64,000 nucleotides of DNA from Chloroflexota bacterium. Lineage in GTDB: Bacteria > Chloroflexota > Anaerolineae > J036 > Brachytrichaceae. Positions within the stretch are counted from its first letter, which is position 1. Each line of letters starts with the position of its first letter. Positions 53,753 through 63,074 of this stretch are shown in pieces. The stretch is from positions 1 through 64,000 of the forward strand of contig JAMCQN010000013.1 of NCBI GenBank assembly GCA_023382055.1, given 5' to 3'. Under the pieces are notes generated by a model. That model made no database searches, was not told the DNA's origin, and was given only the letters and a program-made list of their open reading frames with translations. The position numbers were made by a program, and so were the translations under genes.

Positions 53753-54580
53753 ATGGTGAGTGGCCGGGAACAACTGATAACCAAAGCCAGCAAGCTCTCG
53801 AACTACGTGCTCTGGCCCGTATATGCGCTGCTGGTGCTGGCGGTCGCCGCCGCGCTTGCGCCCAGGCAAGTCCTGCAGCCTCTCGACTGGGTGGGATACG
53901 CCGTATGCCACCGCATCCCAAGCCACTCCATTTTCATCGCCAATACGCAATTGCCCGTCTGCGCGCGGGATACCGGCATGTTCACCGGCGCTCTCATCGG
54001 CATCGTCAGTTTCGCTGTGGTCCAGCGCAAACGCTATACGCAATTTCCCAGCTTCCCCTACGTGCTGGCAATGGCGGCGTTTTTTCTGATGTGGGCCTTT
54101 GACGGATTCAACTCCTACATGCAGTTGCTGCGCGGAACAGTGTTCATATATCCATCAGCGAATTGGCTGCGACTGGTTACCGGCGCATTCATGGGCGTCG
54201 CGCTCAGTTCATTTGTGGTACCGCTGTTCAACTCGGCTGTCTGGCAGCCTGAACTCTCGGTTGGCGAACCCAGCATCCGCTCCTGGCGCGACATGCTGCG
54301 CCTGGTCGTGATCGCGTTCGGTATCATCGTCATCGTATTGTGGCAGCCCGACTTTCTCTATGGCCCTATCGCGCTGATCAGCGCTTTGGGCGTGATCACG
54401 TTGCTGGTCGTGGTCAACTCCCTGCTGGTGATCCTGTTGATGAAACGCGAGGCGCGCTACGAGCGCTGGTCACAGCTCGTATTCCCGCTCGTCGCCGGCG
54501 TGTTCTTCGCCTTGACGGAAATCATGGTCATTGATATCGTGCGCGCCACACTGACCCGCCAGCTTGGATTGCCGTATTAA
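53753..54580 (+). CDS. DUF2085 membrane protein
   Basis: 275 aa with six to seven transmembrane helices. The DUF2085 core is AVCHRIPSHSIFIANTQLP followed by VCARDTGMFTGALIG, with conserved Cys-His and Cys-x-Arg. Such residues could bind a metal, but no function is established. It follows the antiporter-like gene by 4 bp and precedes the GH lipoprotein by 48 bp, so the three may be co-transcribed. Confidence 0.85.
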   Translation: MVSGREQLITKASKLSNYVLWPVYALLVLAVAAALAPRQVLQPLDWVGYAVCHRIPSHSIFIANTQLPVCARDTGMFTGALIGIVSFAVVQRKRYTQFPSFPYVLAMAAFFLMWAFDGFNSYMQLLRGTVFIYPSANWLRLVTGAFMGVALSSFVVPLFNSAVWQPELSVGEPSIRSWRDMLRLVVIAFGIIVIVLWQPDFLYGPIALISALGVITLLVVVNSLLVILLMKREARYERWSQLVFPLVAGVFFALTEIMVIDIVRATLTRQLGLPY

Positions 54581-54628
54581 GCAACCGGAAAGCGGCCATG
54601 TAAAGATGTCCGTTTGGCGGAGCGAGCG

Positions 54629-56986
54629 ATGCACCAGAGACATCCAGCCTTTTTACTGCTCATCCTCACGCTTCTCAGCGCCTGCAGCCCGCCGCCGGCG
54701 CTGACGGTATCCCCGGCGCCGATGCCGGTCATAGGCAATGTGTTGGTGATCGACGACTTCGAGAATCCCGTTACCTCGTGGGCGCCCGGAACGTGGCCCG
54801 ATTTCCACGACAGCAGCGCCACGCGCGTAGTCATATCGGAACAGCATGCCAGCCGCGGATCGCATGCGCTGCAGATGCTGTTCGATGAGGGCAACCAGCC
54901 CAAGGCCATCTTCCACCTGGATCGCCGCCTGGACATCAGCGGGACACAAACTGTGGCATTCGATCTCTACAACGAGGATGGGGCGGCACGGGCAGTGGGC
55001 ATCGCGCTGCGCAGCGGCGCAGAACAGCAGTGGCAGGAAAGCAGGCCGGCGCCGGTCAAACCGGGTGAGAACGCAGTGCAGTTCGATCTCGGCGCTTCCG
55101 CGTATAAAACAGCGGCCACAAACTGGCAATACAGCGCGACGCTGCAGGCGCTCAACGACGTGCGCCAGTTGGCCATCGTTGTGTACCCGAACAAGAGCGG
55201 CAGCGTCTATCTGGATAAACTGCTGGCGACACGCGCCGTCGAATCCGCACAGGCGAAAGCAGCGCCCTTGAACACGGACAGTAGCTCTCCTTATATCAGT
55301 CTCAGCGCAGAAGCGCAGAACATCGATCAAGACGGTCGGCTCGATCTGGATATCAGCACCAACGTTCAGGTTGACAATCCATTCGACCCCGACCAAATCG
55401 CGATCGACATTCATCTCAACTCCCCCACAGGCAAGCCGATCACCATCCCGGCTTTCTTCACGCAAGACTTCAGACCCGCCACACACGAACCGATTTGGCC
55501 GCAAACCTGGAAGGCGCGCTTTACGCCGACGGAAGAAGGCACATGGACGGCGCATGCCACGCTGAAAGCCGGGACAACCAACCTGACCAGCCAGGCGATC
55601 AATTTCGCAGTAGCGCCCGCCGTCTCGCGCGGATTTGTGCGTGTCAGCGCCAGCAATCCACGCTACCTGGCCTTTGACAATGGCGAATCGTTCTTCCCCG
55701 TGGGCATCAACCTGGGCTGGGGGCACGATGACCCTTTGAAGGATTACGAACGCTGGTTTGACGCGCTACAGCAAAACGGCTCGAACGTCGCGCGCATCTG
55801 GATGGCCTCGTGGTCGTTCGGGATCGAGTGGAGCGACAGCGGGCTGGGGCGTTACCGGCTCGACCGCGCCTGGCTGCTGGACCAGGTGATGCAGATGGCC
55901 GAACAGCGCGGCATTTACATCATCCTGGTGCTGATCAACCACGGCGCATTCAACGTCACGGTGAATCCTGAGTGGGATAAAAACCCCTACAACGCCGCAC
56001 TGGGCGGGCCGTGCCAGACGCCTGCGGATTTCGCGACCAATCCCCAGGCTATCAAGCTGTTCAAACAACGCCTGCGCTACATCGCTGCGCGCTGGAGCTA
56101 CTCCCCTAACCTGCTGGCGTGGGAATGGTGGAATGAGGTGAACTTCACGCCGCTGGCGGACCCCAATCTACTGAAACCCTGGCTGGCCGAGATGACCCCT
56201 TACCTGCACAGCGTCGATCCGTATCACCATCTCACCAGCATCAGCTATTCCGATACCATGGATCCGCGCATCTCCAGCCTGCCTGAACTGGATACGATCC
56301 AGCAGCACATGTACAGTTCGCTTGATCCGCGCAACAGCATGCCCAACGCATACACAAAACTAAGCGTTGACGGCATCACAAAGCCAAATAAACCGGCCCT
56401 GTTCACGGAATTTGGACTGGATGCATCGGGAGAGCACCCCACCAAATTCGACATCGAGGGGGTGCAGTTCCACAATGGGCTGTGGGCTTCGACATTCAGC
56501 GGTTTCGCCAGCGCCGCCATGTACTGGTGGTGGGACAGCTACATCGAGCCGAACAACTACTGGTATCACCTGAAAGGACTGGCGGGGTTCCTGGCCGATC
56601 AGGATGTATCCAGTCTCAAACCGGCGGCTGCCGAGGTATACACGACGACCGCGCAGGCATCCGCGCTGAAGCGGGACGACCGCGCACTGGTATGGCTGCG
56701 CAATTCGCAATACACCGTCGACGCCGCCATATCGGCTCACAGGAATGACCTTTTTTTCAAGGGAATCAAGGAGGAAAACTGGCGCTACGAGTTGCAGACG
56801 CGCAGCGCCGTGACCGTGACACTGACCGGCATGCAGGTCGGCGATTATCGAGTGGCCTGGTATGACACGCGCACCGCCATGATGTTGAGCAGCAGCACGA
56901 CGCGCACTAACGATGGGAATCTCGTCATGACAGCGCCGCCATTTGATCGCGATATCGCCGCCAGGATCCTGCGACTGTCGCCATAG
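54629..56986 (+). CDS. Secreted lipoprotein glycoside hydrolase, cellulase-like
   Basis: 785 aa. The signal peptide ends in a lipobox (LTLLSAC), so it is lipid-anchored outside. Residues 35-210 form a beta-rich carbohydrate-binding-like domain (DDFENPVTSW opening). Residues 220-345 resemble a DUF5060-type Ig domain ending in PRYLAFDNGESFFPVGINLG. The catalytic TIM barrel follows, with acid/base E503 in WEWWNEVNFTP and nucleophile E594 in PALFTEFGLDASG. A C-terminal beta domain completes the protein. This matches the GH5-like/DUF4038 arrangement. Substrate is probably a plant or microbial polysaccharide. GGAG lies 6 nt before the ATG at 54629. Confidence 0.85.
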   Translation: MHQRHPAFLLLILTLLSACSPPPALTVSPAPMPVIGNVLVIDDFENPVTSWAPGTWPDFHDSSATRVVISEQHASRGSHALQMLFDEGNQPKAIFHLDRRLDISGTQTVAFDLYNEDGAARAVGIALRSGAEQQWQESRPAPVKPGENAVQFDLGASAYKTAATNWQYSATLQALNDVRQLAIVVYPNKSGSVYLDKLLATRAVESAQAKAAPLNTDSSSPYISLSAEAQNIDQDGRLDLDISTNVQVDNPFDPDQIAIDIHLNSPTGKPITIPAFFTQDFRPATHEPIWPQTWKARFTPTEEGTWTAHATLKAGTTNLTSQAINFAVAPAVSRGFVRVSASNPRYLAFDNGESFFPVGINLGWGHDDPLKDYERWFDALQQNGSNVARIWMASWSFGIEWSDSGLGRYRLDRAWLLDQVMQMAEQRGIYIILVLINHGAFNVTVNPEWDKNPYNAALGGPCQTPADFATNPQAIKLFKQRLRYIAARWSYSPNLLAWEWWNEVNFTPLADPNLLKPWLAEMTPYLHSVDPYHHLTSISYSDTMDPRISSLPELDTIQQHMYSSLDPRNSMPNAYTKLSVDGITKPNKPALFTEFGLDASGEHPTKFDIEGVQFHNGLWASTFSGFASAAMYWWWDSYIEPNNYWYHLKGLAGFLADQDVSSLKPAAAEVYTTTAQASALKRDDRALVWLRNSQYTVDAAISAHRNDLFFKGIKEENWRYELQTRSAVTVTLTGMQVGDYRVAWYDTRTAMMLSSSTTRTNDGNLVMTAPPFDRDIAARILRLSP

Positions 56987-56993
56987 TTGCCGG

Positions 56994-58664
56994 TTACAGC
57001 GAGCGGGTCACCAGGGTTTCAGCGCCCAGGATATCCGTGATCTTTACCGCAACCGTAACGGTGCGCTGAGATATCGGCAATTCATACACGCCGCTGACCA
57101 GATCGCGTTTACGGCGCGGCGCGTCGCTCAGCGCAATATTCAATACCCGGCCGTCATAGTCCGGATCAATCATGACGCTATCCACGGCCATCCGCCAGTC
57201 GGCGAAGTCGTGTGGCGGGCGATGTGCGCCCTTTACGCTGGCTTGCAGTCTCGCCGTTAGCGCCGGCGATTGATATCCTGTCACAACTACCTTGACTTTC
57301 TGGCGACCCTGGCTGACTACGCGCTCAAAGGCGACATCTGCTGTGCCTTTTGTATCTGCATCGCCTGCCTTGTCCGGCGTGCCAACCCGGTACATTCTGA
57401 GTTCCGGTTGTGACTCGCATTGCTTTTCAGCCTGCTCCACCAGCGCCCAGTGCAGGCGTTTAGCGATGGTCTGCACCGCGACAGGGTTTACGTCACAGGC
57501 AATCCAGCGCCGTCCCGTTTTCTGTGCGACGGCGGCCGTAGTGCCGCTGCCGGCAAAACAATCGAGCACTATATCGTTCGGGTTGGTGGCCACGGCGATA
57601 ATCCGCCGCAACAGCGCCTCGGTCTTCTGAGTCGGGTAACCCAGGTCTTCACTGGGGGTTGTGCCCAGGCCCGGGATGTCATCCCACAGGTTGTCGATGC
57701 CGCGTTCCACTGCATACTTGCCGCGCCCCAGCGATTTCAGATAGTACTTGACGCCGATGTTGCCGCCATTTGAAGCGTAAACGCGCCGGAGTGTCTCGTC
57801 AACGACGACATCGCCGCCGAATGGGGCATACAGCCTTCCGTGCGCATGTAACTTGCGCAGGCTGTCGAAGCTATACGAACCCGGATCGGACGTGCGAAAA
57901 TATCCCCCGTCATCGTGCATATACTCCGCTGCCGCAGCGGCCTCGCTCATCGTGATCCATTTGCGCGCAGGATTCCAGGTGGTGGGCGCAGAGCGATTCT
58001 TCGCAAATATCTCGATGTACTGCGTACTGTAGGGAAAATAGAATGCGTTCACCTTAGCCCCGCGCGTGGTCTGGCTGCGCCACGAAATCGTGTTGAGGTA
58101 GTTCTCGGGGCCGAACACCTCTTCCAGAAGCAGCCGGAGATAGTGCGCGCGCCGGTAGTCGCAATGCAGCCAGATGCTGCCATCGTCGGCCAGCAACTGG
58201 CGCATCAAGGGCAATCGCTCGTAGATGAATTGCAGGTAGGTATCCGCCGTCCAGGAGTCCGCGTACTGCGACTGCCTGCCCAAGGCCAGCGCGTCATCGC
58301 GCAGCGAACGGCGCGTGCCGCAGCCGCGCAACGTCACCTTGCGCGAGAAGTCATTGCCGGTGTCGAACGGCGGGTCAATATAGATGAGCTTCACCCTGCC
58401 CTGCCAGCCATTGGCGAGCAGACAGGCCATCACGGCCTTGTTGTCGCCATGGAATAGCAGCGCCGGGGAATCCGGGGCAGCCGCACAGGGAAAGCCGGGC
58501 GCGGGATCATGCGCGGCAGAGCGGAGAGATGGGACGGTGCGAAATGTTTCGACCAGCGTCGCCTGGCTGACAGTAACGCGCCTCAGCGGACGTTTATCTT
58601 CCCACGTTAATAACGACCGGCCTTGCGGCGCGGGCAGTTGAAGGCGGCGAATCTTGTCGGCCAT
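56994..58664 (-). CDS. Beta-class site-specific DNA methyltransferase (N6-adenine or N4-cytosine), orphan
   Basis: 556 aa. Motif order IV then I marks the beta class: IYIDPPFDTGNDF (D97-P-P-F100) near the N-terminus, then the SAM-binding DCFAGSGTTAAVA (about residue 368). A central target-recognition part lies between. The catalytic DPPF suggests N6-adenine methylation. No endonuclease gene is next to it, so it is probably an orphan. Its start is uncertain: an in-frame ATG at 58706 and an open frame to 58847 are alternatives, and no site has a ribosome binding site. It is convergent with the GH lipoprotein (7 bp between stops) and divergent from lysW. Confidence 0.88.
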   Translation of the reverse strand: MADKIRRLQLPAPQGRSLLTWEDKRPLRRVTVSQATLVETFRTVPSLRSAAHDPAPGFPCAAAPDSPALLFHGDNKAVMACLLANGWQGRVKLIYIDPPFDTGNDFSRKVTLRGCGTRRSLRDDALALGRQSQYADSWTADTYLQFIYERLPLMRQLLADDGSIWLHCDYRRAHYLRLLLEEVFGPENYLNTISWRSQTTRGAKVNAFYFPYSTQYIEIFAKNRSAPTTWNPARKWITMSEAAAAAEYMHDDGGYFRTSDPGSYSFDSLRKLHAHGRLYAPFGGDVVVDETLRRVYASNGGNIGVKYYLKSLGRGKYAVERGIDNLWDDIPGLGTTPSEDLGYPTQKTEALLRRIIAVATNPNDIVLDCFAGSGTTAAVAQKTGRRWIACDVNPVAVQTIAKRLHWALVEQAEKQCESQPELRMYRVGTPDKAGDADTKGTADVAFERVVSQGRQKVKVVVTGYQSPALTARLQASVKGAHRPPHDFADWRMAVDSVMIDPDYDGRVLNIALSDAPRRKRDLVSGVYELPISQRTVTVAVKITDILGAETLVTRSL

Positions 58665-58844
58665 GTGCAAACCGATGATACCTCGAACATTTTCGGTTTT
58701 CGACATTTGACAGTTAAGCCCGTGCGTGGTATTAGTTGTTCGCCATGAAATGCACATGGATTGCTTTCGTTGATAAGCGCAAGAGCGACAAGCCGGGCAG
58801 CAGGATGTCTGGTTAGCTCTGTGCATCATGTGAGATATGATTGA

Positions 58845-58876
58845 CAAGCTCCCAGGCGAATCCAGTCCGGGAGCTT
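58845..58876 (+). terminator. Terminator-like hairpin in the lysW leader
   Basis: AAGCTCCC and GGGAGCTT pair around a 16-nt loop and are followed by TTATTTT on the plus strand. No plus-strand gene ends just upstream, so it belongs to the lysW leader. A TATGAT hexamer at 58835-58840 could be the -10, which would put the hairpin at the very 5' end of the mRNA. It may be an attenuator or a stabilising 5' hairpin. Confidence 0.55.
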
Positions 58877-58920
58877 TTATTTTGCTTCAAAAAGGGTTAT
58901 TCAATAGGAGAATACAAGAC

Positions 58921-59091
58921 ATGGTTACGGCAGAATGCTCCGAATGCGGAGGCACGGTCACATTTAAAAGCGCTCCAATTCTCCATGAATTGATCCGCTG
59001 CCCCGAATGCGGCGCGGAACTCGAGGTCATCACGTTAGAGCCGGTCGCAATGGCGCCTGCGCCGACTGAAGAGGAAGACTGGGGAGAATGA
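58921..59091 (+). CDS. lysW: Amino-group carrier protein LysW
   Basis: 56 aa. It carries 2-aminoadipate and later lysine as a protein-bound intermediate on its C-terminal glutamate. The zinc-ribbon cysteines are in ECSECGGTV and RCPECGAEL, and the acidic tail ends EEDWGE, the conserved modification site. GGAG lies upstream at a suitable distance. It overlaps lysX by 4 nt. Too small for many gene finders, but certain from its motifs and position. Confidence 0.96.
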   Translation: MVTAECSECGGTVTFKSAPILHELIRCPECGAELEVITLEPVAMAPAPTEEEDWGE

Positions 59092-59939
59092 TGAAAGCTG
59101 CCATTATCTGTTCGCTGGTGCGCCCCGAGGAGAAAATGCTCATCGAGGCGTTCGCAAAACGCGGCGCGCCCTGTGAGGTTGTGGACGATCGCGGCATCAA
59201 ATTCGATTTACACGCGCTGGAATCCTGGAAGCAATACGATGTGGTCGTCGAGCGCTGCGTGTCGCAGAGCCGCGCGCGCTACATCCTGCGGGCGTTGAAA
59301 CTGGCCGGTATCAAAACCGTCAACACATTCGACGTGGTGGAGAACTGCGGCGATAAGTTCGTCACGTCGCAACTGCTGGTGCAGAACCACATCCCCACCC
59401 CGCGCACGAAGCTGGCCTTCACGCCGGAATCCGCATTACAGGCGATCGAGGAAATGGGCTACCCCTGCGTGCTCAAGCCGGTGGTCGGATCATGGGGACG
59501 CATGGTCACGCGCATCAACGACCGCGATTCGGCGGAGGGGATGCTCGAACTGCGCGACGTGCTGGGCAATTACGAAGCGCATATTTACTACATCCAGGAA
59601 TACATTCACAAGCCCAGCCGCGACATCCGCGCGTTTGTCGCCGGCGATAAAACGATTGCGGCGATATACCGCTCATCGGAGCACTGGATTACCAATACCG
59701 CCCGCGGCGGGAAGGCGGCCAATTGCCCGGTCACGCCCGAACTGGACGCCCTGTGCACCGCAGGCGCCCGGGCTGTCGGCGGCGGCGTCGTCGCAGTGGA
59801 TGTCCTGGAGGACGCGGAGCGCGGGCTGCTGATCAATGAAATCAACCACACGATGGAGTTCCGCAATAGCGTTGCGCCGACCGGCGTGGACATCCCGGGC
59901 GCCATCGTGGACTATGCAGTGAAAGTGGCAGGCGGTTAA
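59088..59939 (+). CDS. lysX: LysW-2-aminoadipate ligase
   Basis: ATP-grasp (RimK-like) ligase that attaches 2-aminoadipate to the C-terminal Glu of LysW. 283 aa. ATP-grasp features are [16 protein letters not shown] and the metal-binding end [10 protein letters not shown] (N253 region), followed by [16 protein letters not shown]. The ATG at 59088 overlaps the lysW stop. A glutamate-specific relative (ArgX) exists in some lineages, so the family alone does not exclude ornithine synthesis. Confidence 0.94.
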   Translation: MMKAAIICSLVRPEEKMLIEAFAKRGAPCEVVDDRGIKFDLHALESWKQYDVVVERCVSQSRARYILRALKLAGIKTVNTFDVVENCGDKFVTSQLLVQNHIPTPRTKLAFTPESALQAIEEMGYPCVLKPVVGSWGRMVTRINDRDSAEGMLELRDVLGNYEAHIYYIQEYIHKPSRDIRAFVAGDKTIAAIYRSSEHWITNTARGGKAANCPVTPELDALCTAGARAVGGGVVAVDVLEDAERGLLINEINHTMEFRNSVAPTGVDIPGAIVDYAVKVAGG

Positions 59940-61003
59940 TGGCAAAGCTATCTTGCACGATCGTGGGCGGCACGGGTTACACAGGCGGCGAACTGCTGCG
60001 CATACTCAACGCCCATCCGCAGGCTGAAGTCACGCAGATCACATCGCGCACGCGCATGGGCGAGTACGCCTACTCGGCGCATCCTAACCTGCGCAGCACG
60101 CCAGCCGGGAACCTGCAATTTACCCGGCCGGAGGATGTCGGCAAAAGCGATATGATTTTCCTGTGCCTGCCGCATGGGGAAGCCGCCGTGCAGATCGATC
60201 GCTGGGCCGGTCTCGCCGGCGCAATCATCGATCTGAGCGCCGATTTCCGTTTGCGTAACCAGGAGCTCTATGCCAGATGGTATGGCGGCGCGCACCCGGC
60301 GCCGCAATGGTTGGACAAGTTTGTGTACGGGTTGCCGGAATTAACCCGCCAGGAACTAAAGGGCGCGCGCTACGCCAGCGGCGTCGGTTGCAACGCGACA
60401 GCCACCAACCTGGCGCTGATGCCCCTCGTGAAGGCCGGGCTGCTGGACGCCAGCAAGCCCATTATCAGCGACACCAAAGTGGGCAGCAGCGAAGCCGGCG
60501 CGGAGGTGACTGACGCTTCGCATCATCCTGAACGCAGCGGGGCCGTGCGCTCTTATGCCCCTGCCGGCCATCGTCACGCGGCGGAGGTCGAGCAGATGAT
60601 CGCCACGGTGAGCAGGACTGCGGCAACCGTGCCGGTGCACATGTCGGCCACTTCGATTGAAATGGTGCGCGGCGTGCTGGCGACGGTGCACTGCTTTACC
60701 AGAGAGCCGGTGCAGGATAAGACACTGTGGAAGGCTTTCCGCGATTGTTATAAAAGCGAGCCATTCGTGCGCATCGTAAAGACCAGCACGGGGATTTTCC
60801 GCGCGCCGGAACCGAAGATACTCGCCGGCAGCAACTTCGCCGATGTCGGGTTCGCCATCAGCGAGGATGGCCGCAAGGTAACGCTGCTGTGCGCGATCGA
60901 TAACCTGATGAAGGGCGCAGCGGGATCGGCAGTGCAATGCCTGAACATCATGCATGGGTTCGATGAGCGCGCCGGTCTGGAATTCCCTGGATTGCATCCA
61001 TAA
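59939..61003 (+). CDS. lysY: LysW-aminoadipate 6-phosphate reductase
   Basis: NADPH-dependent reductase of the ArgC family acting on LysW-bound acyl phosphate. 354 aa. The Rossmann start is IVGGTGYTGGELLRIL, the catalytic Cys is C151 in SGVGCNATATNLAL, and the substrate loop is APAGHRHAAEVEQM. In place of the ArgC GCYPTA-type signature it reads GCNATA, as in LysY. It overlaps lysX by 1 nt. Confidence 0.94.
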   Translation: MAKLSCTIVGGTGYTGGELLRILNAHPQAEVTQITSRTRMGEYAYSAHPNLRSTPAGNLQFTRPEDVGKSDMIFLCLPHGEAAVQIDRWAGLAGAIIDLSADFRLRNQELYARWYGGAHPAPQWLDKFVYGLPELTRQELKGARYASGVGCNATATNLALMPLVKAGLLDASKPIISDTKVGSSEAGAEVTDASHHPERSGAVRSYAPAGHRHAAEVEQMIATVSRTAATVPVHMSATSIEMVRGVLATVHCFTREPVQDKTLWKAFRDCYKSEPFVRIVKTSTGIFRAPEPKILAGSNFADVGFAISEDGRKVTLLCAIDNLMKGAAGSAVQCLNIMHGFDERAGLEFPGLHP

Positions 61004-61069
61004 CGGGATGGTTCATGTGAATCAAACGGCATACATGCGCGCAGTTCACGACAGCCAACTGGAGAGCAT

Positions 61070-61876
61070 ATGATCGTCGTCAAAGTCGGCGGTTCCGCCG
61101 GTATAAACTACGACCTAGTGTGCGATGACATCGCCGCGCTGGTCAAAGAAGGCAACCAGGTGATTCTGGTACACGGCGGGTCGCACGAAACAAACGTCAT
61201 CTCCGAGAAACTCGGTAAACCGCCGCGCATCCTGACATCGCCGCAGGGTTACACCTCGCGTTATACGGACGCGGAGACGATGGATATATTCGCCATGGTT
61301 TACGCGGGCAAAATGAACACGCGCATCGTCGAGCGCCTGCTCAAACGCGGGATTGAAGCCATCGGATTGAGCGGTCTGGATGGCCGCCTGCTGGTCGGCC
61401 CGCGCAAGACCTCGGTCCGCGCAGTCGAAAATGGGCGTCAAATCCTGGTGCGCGATGACTATACCGGCAAGGTCGAATCGGTCAACACCGCATTGCTCAA
61501 CCTGCTGCTGGGCGCCGGTTATACGCCGGTCATCACACCACCCGCATGCAGCACGCAAGGTGAGGCGATCAACGTGGACGGCGATCGCGCTGCCGCGATG
61601 ATCGCGTCGGCGGTCGGCGCCAGGCAGCTTATCATTTTGTCCAATGTGCCGGGACTCCTGCGCCAGTTCCCGGATGAGAGCACCCTCATTCCAGCACTTA
61701 AGCATGCGGAACTCGAGCAGGCGCTTTCATTCGCCGAGGGGCGCATGAAGAAAAAAGTGCTGGGCGCCAGCGAGGCGATCGCGGGCGGCGTCGAGCAGGT
61801 CATATTCGCCGACGCCCGTATCCCGCAACCAGTCAGAATGGCGCTTGCCGGCAAGGGAACAGTAATCAGTAAGTAG
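61070..61876 (+). CDS. lysZ: LysW-aminoadipate kinase
   Basis: Amino-acid kinase of the ArgB family, phosphorylating the side-chain carboxyl of LysW-bound aminoadipate. 268 aa. IVVKVGGSAGINYDLV is the glycine-rich start, LVHGGSHETNVISEKLG binds substrate, and GEAINVDGDRAAAMIASAVG is the nucleotide site. A 66-bp gap separates it from lysY. Confidence 0.94.
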   Translation: MIVVKVGGSAGINYDLVCDDIAALVKEGNQVILVHGGSHETNVISEKLGKPPRILTSPQGYTSRYTDAETMDIFAMVYAGKMNTRIVERLLKRGIEAIGLSGLDGRLLVGPRKTSVRAVENGRQILVRDDYTGKVESVNTALLNLLLGAGYTPVITPPACSTQGEAINVDGDRAAAMIASAVGARQLIILSNVPGLLRQFPDESTLIPALKHAELEQALSFAEGRMKKKVLGASEAIAGGVEQVIFADARIPQPVRMALAGKGTVISK

Positions 61877-61907
61877 AGATCAATCGGTCTCTAAAGGAAG
61901 TCAAGAA

Positions 61908-63071
61908 ATGACAATTCAGGATCTAGAACAGCAGCACACACCCGGTATCTATCAGAAACGCGACCTGGCCATCGTGCGCGGCAAGGATGCCGTGTTGTGG
62001 GACAGCGCCGGCAACAGTTACATCGATTGCGCGTCCAATCAGGGCGTCAACACGCTGGGCTACAGCAATGATGTGGTCGTCAAGGCGATTGCAGATCAGG
62101 CGGCTACGCTGATCAATTGCTCCGAAATCTACTACAACGATAAGCGCGCCCAGTTTATGGACCTGCTGTATACCATCCTGCCCCAACAGTTGCACCGCAT
62201 CTTCCTGTGCAATTCGGGAACAGAGGCGAATGAGGCGGCGTTAAAATTCGCGCGCCTGAGCACCGGGCGCACGGACGTGGTGGCGACGGTGCGCGGCTTT
62301 CACGGCCGCACGATGGGTTCGCTCTCGGCCACCTACGAACCGAAATATCGCGATCCGTTCAAGCCGCTGGTGCCGGGGTTCTCACACGTGCCCTATAACA
62401 ACCTGGACGCCATGAAAGAAGCGGTCACCGAACACACGGCGGCCATCCTTGTCGAGCCAGTGCAGGGAGAGGGCGGCGTTTACCCCGGCTCGTTCGAATA
62501 CCTGCGCGGCCTGCGCGAGCTGGCGGATGAGCGCGGCGCGCTGCTCATACTGGATGAGGTACAGACTGGTTTCGGGCGCACGGGCAAGTGGTTCGCCTGC
62601 GAGCACAGCGGCGTGACGCCGGACTTGCTGGTGATGGGCAAAGCCATCGGAGGCGGCATACCGATGGGCGCCGTCGGCATCAGCGACACAATCAAGAATC
62701 TGGCCCCCGGCGTTCACGGCACCACTTTTGGCGGCAATCCGCTGGCGTCGGCAGCAGCCATCGCCTCGCTGAACGAGATGAAGCGCCTGGACATTCCAAA
62801 AATGGCGGCGGAAAAGGGCGCCTATTTCAAGGAGCGCCTGGAGGAGATCAACTCTCCATTGATTCGCGAGGTGCGCGGTCTCGGCTTGATCCTGGGCACC
62901 GAATTGAAGATGAAAACGGCCCCCTATATCAAAGCGCTGCAGGGTGAAGGCGTGCTGGCTATCCCGGCCGGGATCAACGTCCTGCGCTTCCTGCCCCCGG
63001 CCGTCATTACCTACGAACAGATCGACACGGTGATTGATAAAGTTGCAAAAGTGCTTACGGCGTCGGCTTGA
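61908..63071 (+). CDS. lysJ: LysW-lysine aminotransferase
   Basis: PLP-dependent class III aminotransferase that makes LysW-lysine from the semialdehyde with glutamate. 387 aa. LCNSGTEANEAALKFAR is the phosphate-binding block, ILDEVQTGFGRTGKWFA holds the Asp that pairs with the PLP nitrogen, and K245 in VMGKAIGGGIPMG is the Schiff-base lysine. GGAAG lies 6-7 nt before the ATG. It is close to acetylornithine aminotransferases; context assigns it to LysW. Confidence 0.93.
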   Translation: MTIQDLEQQHTPGIYQKRDLAIVRGKDAVLWDSAGNSYIDCASNQGVNTLGYSNDVVVKAIADQAATLINCSEIYYNDKRAQFMDLLYTILPQQLHRIFLCNSGTEANEAALKFARLSTGRTDVVATVRGFHGRTMGSLSATYEPKYRDPFKPLVPGFSHVPYNNLDAMKEAVTEHTAAILVEPVQGEGGVYPGSFEYLRGLRELADERGALLILDEVQTGFGRTGKWFACEHSGVTPDLLVMGKAIGGGIPMGAVGISDTIKNLAPGVHGTTFGGNPLASAAAIASLNEMKRLDIPKMAAEKGAYFKERLEEINSPLIREVRGLGLILGTELKMKTAPYIKALQGEGVLAIPAGINVLRFLPPAVITYEQIDTVIDKVAKVLTASA

Positions 63072-63074
63072 GCC

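Noticed and set aside
58837-58920. Lysine-rich leader peptide before lysW
   Set aside because: The frame from the ATG at 58837 runs into lysW in frame and has only two lysines in 28 codons, so classical peptide attenuation is not supported.
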